Shown in pieces: positions 44,601 through 53,600 of a stretch of 64,000 nt of DNA; the stretch's first letter is position 1, and every line of letters starts with the position of its first letter. Source of the DNA: Siderastrea siderea (Eukaryota > Cnidaria > Anthozoa > Scleractinia > Rhizangiidae). The notes under the pieces are model-generated. The model had not been told where the DNA came from. It searched no databases and saw only the letters and a list, made by a program, of their open reading frames with translations. The stretch is from assembly GCA_964030785.1 (NCBI GenBank), contig OZ034967.1, forward strand, positions 50,305,533 through 50,369,532, in the 5' to 3' direction. Both the position numbers and the translations under genes were made by a program.

Positions 44601-47600
44601 AGCTTATTTTTATAATCTGGGACTTAGTTGACAGCTCTGGCTTACACAGCGGAAAAGTGTAATCCTTTGTCAGCACACATATACAAAAACCCCTGTACGC
44701 TTTCAGTATTTCAAAAGTTATGACCGTTTGTATCAGCACATTTGCCCGCATTTGCGATTTTTCAGCTTAAGGCTAATTGACATTTATTTTGTGATAAATG
44801 CAGCTCACCTGCCTCGCAGCTCGGGCTTATTTCCAACTTAAGCCGTTTTCCAGTTCCTGGGATAGCTCAATTCCACGACAGATCCTGTAAATAGGTGGGT
44901 ATTGCCTTCGAAGATTGAGCACGGCGTCTGCCGTGTCGCTTTTCTGGCTTGTTAGCAAACCAAAACTCGAAACCGTGGCCACGTCTCCCGCTAGAAATAG
45001 GCGATAAAGACATCGATTTGTAGCTGAATTTCCTCGAGAATCGGACAAAACGCTATCCAACTTTGGTATTTAAGAAGATAATCGAGAACTGAAGGCTTAA
45101 ATCTCGAAGAAATCTTTCTGCTAAATCGCCGAAAGCTGATGAAACATCGTCGACTTGTGTTGTAATGCTGCTTTCGTGAAGGTCCGCATAAATGGGGAAA
45201 CCGCTGATTGCTTCAGGATTCGATTCTGTTTTTTTTTTCAAAAATGGAAACCCGCAAAAATTTCATACCAAACCGCAATTACTAGAATAATTAAACCTTA
45301 GAATTCCCTTGTACTTTCAGTATTTTGTAATGTAGTAGTAAATATCCAAGCGTTTTATAAAATTGCTTTGCCTGTATATTTGCGTGACGACTTGCTGAAA
45401 GAGGATACTCCAGGTGAACGCTAGGTCTATGTTAGGGCTTCCCCGTTTAGCTTTCAGCTTTCAGTATTTTGATCCCCATAAGTTTCAAAAACCCTCTAGA
45501 AATTTATTGCATACAATAATATACTGAAGTCTTAATTTTTTGAAAGCGTGTAACTTTTGATCGACAAAAAAAACTCTTTCTAGGTTTCCCTAAACGTCCA
45601 AAACCTAAACCTCTTCTTTCCCTTCTCTCATAGAATATCGCGACCCTAAATATCCTTATTTAATACGAAAAAAACTTACACATTTCTTAAGACGGCGCCA
45701 AGGCTCCCCAAGGCCTGGCCCGTCTAATAAGACTGCTAATGTTTAAACTATTTTATCTGTTTTTATGGGGTGTTCCGAAAAGGCGGGGTCGGGGTGCGGG
45801 GTGCGGACTGCGGGGTGCGGGGTGCGGGCTCAAAAAACCGAAAAAAAAATAATAATAACAGCAACAAAACATCCGAAATAAAAAGGAAAAAATAAAATAG
45901 CTAAATACTTTAAATTATAATTAAAATACAAGAAAAATATAAAAATAAAGCGAGAATTTGACTCTCTTGACGTATTTGTGAACCAATAAATAAATAACGA
46001 GAAATTTATCATTTTACAATGATCATATGGTCTGTGTGGAACACTCTTTTTTGCCGTAGTTTGATTTTATTTCAATTTTTTTCGCATTATTCACGTCAGT
46101 TTGTTTGGCATAAAAATATATACAAACGTTTTTTGCACATAGCAATATTTATATTGCAACCAAAATGCAACTGAACGCTATATCGTCCTGCGATCGGAAC
46201 CCGACTTGCACTTCCCAAGATGTTATGTTGATTTCACGCACGATAATGAAATACGGCACTATTCTAAGCTCATTGCATGAAAACTCGAGGAGCTATTGGT
46301 ACTCGAGGAGATGCAGCTATGTCTGTACAAAACAAGGCATTAAGACGATTATTTTTTCTGTGATTCTTGCGTGAGCAGAACAGCCGATACCAGTTTTCAA
46401 AGCGAAATTAAGCGACAATTAACCAGGGATAATTTCGAGTAAAAAAGGTTTTGAAAAAGAATTCGAATCACTTAAATAGTAAATTAAAGACAAATTTTGT
46501 ATATCCAGGGAATAACACAAAAAAAAACTCAAAAAAAAAAGGAAAACTGCTTGACGTTTCATGGCAAGCTCTGTATAGGCTCCGCAGTTTCGCTGTCTAA
46601 AGTTCAAGAGATTTATAGCATAATGAACAGTGGTGTATACGTTTTTATAATAGACTGATCAAAAGACGTTATAGACGTGCAAAGTTCAAGATATTAGTAC
46701 AGTGAACAGTGATGTATACATTGGATAATAGACTGACCGAGGGATATTACAGATGAAGACTGTTGTGACTTTGACACAAAATGAGATGTTGTGACCTTCA
46801 AAACAAACATATACCGGGTACTACAACAAAGAACTGAGCACGCGGTTTGTTCTGTACACGCAGTTTAAGAAATATATCCGGCAAGCAAGTGAAATAAAAT
46901 TCAAACAAGGCTTTTAGTCACTAAAACAAATTCCTGCAGTATATACAATTGCCCTCCCCAACCCCACCCGCAAAAATACAATGGTCCATCCCTTATTGGC
47001 ACTGGCATCTCCTCGAGTACCACAGGAAATAGCCCTCAATTCGCATGCAATGAAAATAGTGCACAATTTGAATCCGTGCGTGAAATCAACATCGTGTAAA
47101 CCGCTGACTCAAGTAACTGATTGGCTCGGATCGCTCGACATACCGGTCAGCTGCGGTTCGTTTTGGTCACAGAAGCGGTGAAATGCATCAGAAATGAAAT
47201 GAAATTAAAAAAAAAAAAAAAAAACAGGGAGTGAAAAAAGATTGTTTCAAACAGACCTCACGTTTATTACAAATGATTATTACAATTTCTCGTTATTTAT
47301 TCATTGGTTTGCGTGACAGTTAAATATCCAATTCTCGTTTTATTTTTGTATTTTTTTTTGCATTTCTTAATTGTCTTTTAAGTATCAGTAGCCATTTTCT
47401 TTTTTCCCTTTTTATTTTCTTCAGGTTTGTTGACCCCGCAGTCCGCACCCCGACCCCGCGTTTTCGGAGCACCCGTTTTTATTCAGGGCCCCATACGTTT
47501 TACTTTGTTCATGTACATGCATATAATATAATTTTACAGGTATTCCTATCATTAGCAGTCGTATTAGAAAGGCCAGGCTTGGGGGGCCTGAGCGCCGTCT

Positions 47601-50600
47601 TAAGAAATGCGAAAGTTTTTTCGTAGCAGAGGATATTCTATAGGAGAAGGGAGAGAAGAGGCTTATGTTTGGACCCTGGTTTTCGTGGAGATATTGCTAG
47701 CTTATTGCAATCCATCCACTAGCGCTTATATTTGGAGGTTTTAGGGGACCCTAGAAAGAGTTTTTCAGTCTATCAAACACTTCGCGCTTTCAAAAAATGG
47801 CCACTTTAGTAAATTATCGTATGCAACAACTTTCTAGAGGGTTTTGAACCTTATGGGGATCACAATACTGAAAGCTGAAAGCTAAACGGAGAAGCCCTAA
47901 CACAGACTCGATTGCAAATGGACTGGAAATTGGAAGGCTCAAAGCAACGAAATAACTGTACGAGGACAGAATTAAACACTCTTCTGAAAGAGAAAGCACA
48001 TCTGAATGTTGGAAACTGAAACAAGGTATACATTTTGGGCCCAGGAGATCATACCTGAGGCTTTTTGAAGACTTTTCTCGACAAAAATAGGAAGACAATT
48101 ACGCGTGTAATTATGAATTTATTTTGTTATGATCGTTCATTTGTCGTCTGTCATTAAAGGGGCAGTGTCAAGGGGATTTTGCTCGCGTTTCGTCAAAACT
48201 TCGCTGAAATTGAGATTAAATGCCTTCACTCACACACAGAATGTTCCTGGTACATCAAGAGGGAGATATCAAGTGAATTTTTGCAACGAGAGCAAACCAT
48301 AATACGTTTTCAATGATTTTTGTAAGATACAAGTACAGAATTTGAAAACGTCCGCCAGACGTTTTCAAATTGTAATCCATTTCCATCTTGGCCATCCGTG
48401 GCCAAAGACACTTAGTAATAGCTTCACTGAATTAGTATGGTGTCTGAACAAGAAAATGACCAATATTTTTAGGCTTTCAAATATGTTAATGTGACTATTG
48501 GCTTCTCAGTGGGGTCAAACGCGAGCAAATTCCTCGTGATACTGGCCCTTTAACTTCAAACATCACATGCCAATTCACGCATCTGAAATCTAGGCCATTT
48601 AAAGAGATAACAAAAACACTAGAATCAGCACTGCGTTGACTTTCTCGAAACAAAACATTTTGCAGAAAAAAGACTTAAACAAAATGCAAAATATTTCTTT
48701 TTCAAGAGAACCTTTTCCCCTAGCGTTTACCTGGACTATCCCCTTTCAACATTAGTAGTCACGCAAATATGCAGGTAACGCAATTCTATTGAACGCATAG
48801 ATATTTATTACTACATTGCAAAATACTGAAAGTGCTAGGGAATTCTGAGGTTTAATAATCCTAGTAATTACGGTTTGGTATGAAATTTTGCGGGTTGTCA
48901 TTATTTTGAAAAAAAAATTGGAGTCCTCAAGCAATCAGCGGTTTCCTCAATTAGGCGGACCTTCGCGAAAGCAGCATCGCAACACAAGTCGACGATGTTT
49001 CATCAGCTAATTCGGCGATTTAACGGAAAGATTTCTTCGAGATTTAAGCCCTCAGTTCTCGTTTATCTTCCTAAATACCAAAGTTGGATAGTTTTTTGTC
49101 CGATTCTCGAGGAAATTCGGCTACAAATCGATGTTTTAATCACCTATTTCTAGCAGGAGACGTGGCCACGGTTTCGAGTTTTGGTTCGCTAACAAGCGAC
49201 ACGGCAGAGGCCGTGCTCAATCTTTGAAGGTAATACCCACCTATTTACAGGATCTGTCGTAGAATTGAGATATCCCGGGAACTGGAAAACGGCTGAAGTT
49301 GGAAATAAGCCCGAGCTGTGAGGCAGGTGAGCTGCATTTATCACAAAATCTGATCGAAATGTGTCGATTAGCCTTAGGCTGAAAAATCGCAAATGCAGGC
49401 AAATGTGCTGATACAAACGGTCATAACTTTTGAAATATTGAAATCGTACAGGGGTTTTTGTATATGTGTGCCGATAAAGGATTACACTTTTCCGCTATGT
49501 AAGCTAGAGCTGTCAACTAAGTCCCAGATTATAAAAATAAGCTTCCAAATCAAGGGCATTTTCAGCTTTCGTTTGGATGGCGATTGGTAGGGCTCATAAG
49601 ACGATTGATTTCGCCTTTCAGGTTACATAGAGTAGAAAATTGTTTCTCATTTAGAAAACTAGAAAGGCTTATGAGCAAAATGACGTAAAATTCATTGCTA
49701 GATGACGCGAGTCGAATATTTTACAACGCCACAAAAAATGCCTAATTTTTAATTTTCGAGACGTTGAATCGGGCCTAGATGGACAAAATAATTAAAGCTC
49801 CCAGCGCAGCCAGAAAATCATTTTGAACCAAACCAAACCTGTTTTAGTTCTAGCGTCGGTAAAGTCTTTCTGTTGGCAGAGTTTCAGGCAAACTTATTTT
49901 TGACGCGAAATTGAGTGGGTGGTTTTTACAGAGACGGCCTCTTAAGACTCGGTAAAACTACAAAATCTTACCCTGTAAGCAAAGTGTCACATTCCTCACA
50001 CATCGAGCAAGGAATCAGACTTGATTATTATCATCCCCCTTTAAATTAATTATCGCTATCACTATCACCCTCGCCCTCACCATCAACTTCAACATTACAT
50101 CACAATCACTATGACTATTACCCTCCCCATCACCATAACCATTTCTGTCACCATCACCATTACCACCACAATAACATCACCATCACCGGCAGCACCCTTA
50201 CTATCTTCATCATTATCACCATCACCATCGCCATCACTGATACTAGCACATTACCTTCCCATAATTATCATTATCCCCATCACAGCTACCATCTTCTTCT
50301 TCTTCTTCTTCTTCGTCGTCGTCGTCGTCATCGTCATCGTCATCATCATCATCGTCATCATTGTCTTTATCATCATCCAATTTTCAATTGCTTTTGAAAA
50401 TTATATTCTTTAGGTTGGTCTGGCGGTTGGAGACATTGAGTCAATTCAGAGGACAGCAAATTTGACCAAGTTGACAAATGATGCGCTACTAGTTGAAGGC
50501 ATTATGAAGTCCTACCCAAAGTTTATCCTACGACGCGTGCACAGAAACTTTCTGGAATTAAAACCAAACCGAAATACTTTGTTTAAAAGGTAAATATGTC

Positions 50601-53600
50601 GTTTAATTTATTCGTTTGCATTTGCATTTCAGTGCTTTTATAAGAATAAGATGTCAGGCATTAGATCTTGTCAAATGGCAGTATAACTTACAGTATGATT
50701 GTCACATTCCAGTGGCTTGACTTATCGCCTCATTCCGCCTTACCCGCCAATATTTTTGTTTATTATGTCACCGAAGCGCAACAAAGAAGGAGACCCCTCC
50801 CGCTCCATCTGGTTGGCTAGATACATTTTGTCGGGCCGAAAACATCCCTGACGAAGTTAAGAAGATTCTGTTTGATCAGAAAATCACGTCAAAAGCCACA
50901 TTTAGCGAGTTAACGGAGTCGGAGCTCTCCGATTTGGGGCTTCTAGTCGGTCAGAAAATCATCGTAAGGCAAGCCCTTAAACGTCTGCAAGTCTCTGAGA
51001 CTTACGCCGGCCCCACCCCTTCAGTGAGCCTGACAACGTCCACTGCACCCACGAAAGAATTGGCTGGCCTTCGTGATTTCAACGGGGAACTGCAACGCAT
51101 CGAAGTTAAGGTCACGCTTCCCGACATTCCTGCGGGCTCCAAGCCTCCCCAACCTGTTCCTCCAGTCCAAGCAGGCAAACCCTTTAAGGAAGGTAAGCCA
51201 TCATTATTACCTTCCGAACTAATTTACGGATCAGATGGAAAGCAGCTGAAACCCATGCAATTGTCCTATTCTCAGTTCGTGCTCGGGAACATTAAGATTC
51301 TAGAGTCCCTGTAATCTCCGGAAACACTAAGGAAGCAATGGAGTACCTGACATACGTCAAATATTTGAGCATCAAGGGTACACGTTTCCAAACTAAGTCT
51401 ATTTTGGCCTTTGACGAAGAGTACCGGGCCACTAAAGCTCGCGACGATTTCCCCTGGGGAACCAATGTCGATGACTTGAGCTCGACAGTATCTCGATGCC
51501 TTGGTTTCGCACCGCGCGTGGCAACAGCCGCATCGGCATATAGAGGTGATGGCGATTCCAGCCGTAAAGTAACCACTGACAACGTATGTTTTCGCTGGAA
51601 TTTCAGTCCTAATGGTTGCCTTAACCCCTCATCGTGTCGCTACAACCATGTGTGTATTTCTTGATCCTCTTCTACACATCGAGGACAGAGTTGTAGCGGT
51701 GGTTCACGGGCGAATTCTGAATCACCCCCCTCAATTATGAATTCATGACAACAATAGGTCGCTATCCTCGTCTTCCTTCGAATCACGTAACCTTCCATTT
51801 GCAACTACAAACAAAGGATCGCTATCCTTAATTTCTCAAGAATCTTCCCACGAATCACGCGACCATTATTTTGCAAATACGAACAAAGGGTGGGGTTAAT
51901 CACGCAACCACCAATTTCTAGCTACCAACAGTGGATCGCTATCCTCGCTTATCTCCCCACCTGACAGTTTATTAATTTGGAACGCTGAAAAACCGCTTCA
52001 GGATTACCCCTTAAATCTCCCCGCCTGGGAAAAAGAGCTCATTGGCGATCCACACAGGGATTTTATTCTTGATGGCTTGCGCTTTGGTTTTAAGCTTATC
52101 CCAGAATCTGACCCGTCATTCATCGCGGATTACGAAGTAGATAACTACTCCTCTGCCAGGAACACTTGTCATGAACCGGAAATGGGTGACATATTTCTTA
52201 AGGAGTTATCTCTGGGTCCAAATTTCTCAAGTGTCTTCTAAACCTCGCTGTGTTTACGCTATCGGTACAGTTCCTAAAAAAGATTTAGGAAAATCACGTC
52301 CAATAACTGACTGCAGCCGCCCGTAAGGCTGAGATCCCTTAATAATTATATTCAGCGCGACCTTTAATCGTTTCGTATGAATTCCATTGACAACATTGAC
52401 ATTGAGTCTGCTTGGCGGTGGGTCACTGTGTTACGTCCTCATCTTAAACTTCAAGGTTCAATCCTTTCCAGTATCAATATTTTGTACAAAACAGGCTCTG
52501 TTTTGGTTTGTCGTGCGCTCCTTCTATTTTAACAGGCTATCGAATGTCATTGTCCGCATGATGCATCGCCGCGGTTTTTCTTGTGTCATTAACTGTCTTG
52601 ATGATTTCCTGATTATCGGCAGATCACGAGATGACTGTCAACGCGCTCATTTGTCGCTCATAAATTTGCTGCTTTCATTAGGCTTCAGTGTCAGTTGGAA
52701 AAAGGTAGCTTCTCCAGCAAAGCGTGTCACCTTTTTAGGTATCGAACTTGACTCACAAGCCATGTCCCTGCGCCTTCCGGAAGACAAGTTGCATCGCTTA
52801 TCCGAAGCGGTTCATTCCTTTTTCAAGAGTCATCGCATCAGCTTCCAAACGCCGGCTACAGTCCCTTGCAGGATCTCCAAACTTTGCATGCCATGTCGTT
52901 CACGAAGGACGGATGTTTCTTCGCCGTGTGTTAGATTGTATCAATAGACTAATGCAGCCCTCGCATCGGTGTTGCTTATCCAGTCGTTTCATGCAGATAT
53001 CGCCTGGTGGCGGGACTTTCTTGGACCTTCAACGGTCGCCGCCTGACGTTGGATTTTCGTCAAACGGTTTACGTACAAACAGATGCTTCGTTTCAGAGTT
53101 TCGGTGCCGTTTGCTCACTCGACTGGGTGGCTGGTTCGTGGTCGCCTTCACGTTATTAATCTTTTTTGTCTCTCCCTTCCCACTTCCGCTGGAGTTCCGA
53201 GGGTCACGCTATCGAACGATCGCTTTTACAGGACACTGATTTATACGTAGAACTTTTTCCGGTCCTCGTTGCCGCTCGCCGATGGGGTCCCACCTGGATA
53301 AACAAACGCATCTGTGTCGAATCCGATAATACGCAGACTGATTTGCTTTGTCAATCAAGGAACTTGCAAATCTCCGCCGGCTATGTCTTGGCTGCGCGAA
53401 ATTTTCTGGTTGAGCATCAAATACAACTTTCACATCCGTTCTAGACATTTACCTGGATCCCAAAATATCCTCCCAGACGCCCTAAGTCGCTTGTTGGGTC
53501 CACCTTCTCCAGTTAAGTCTCCCTCGTTCCTGCCGTCCTAATCTCCTTCTTTCGCTTCAACAGAATACCTGGCAGAGCTGGACTCACGTTCGCGGTTTGT

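Larger units (their letters stand above)
44202..49940. mobile_element. Giant foldback element in intron 9 of copy C
   Basis: Two inverted arms of about 1.5 kb: 44202-45766 and 47475-49940 (the right arm has about 0.8 kb of extra insertion). They start AGGCTGTCTCTGTAAAAACC and end in the inverse. The flanks repeat CTTAAG (44196-44201 and 49941-49946); with shared bases the duplication may be the 8-mer TCTTAAGA. Copy B keeps the unoccupied site with one TCTTAAGA near 23191. No transposase frame of any length was found, so it is non-autonomous. Other elements have since inserted at its centre and in its right arm. Short frames in the arms are not genes. Confidence 0.8.

Noticed and set aside
44554..49590. 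Mirror-image small open frames (65 codons) in the foldback arms
   Set aside because: They are the same sequence present twice because the arms are inverted copies; conservation is due to duplication, not coding.
50111..50413. Thr/Ile/Phe-rich frame before copy C exon 10
   Set aside because: Product of the TCA/TCT microsatellite tract; no homologue is expected.
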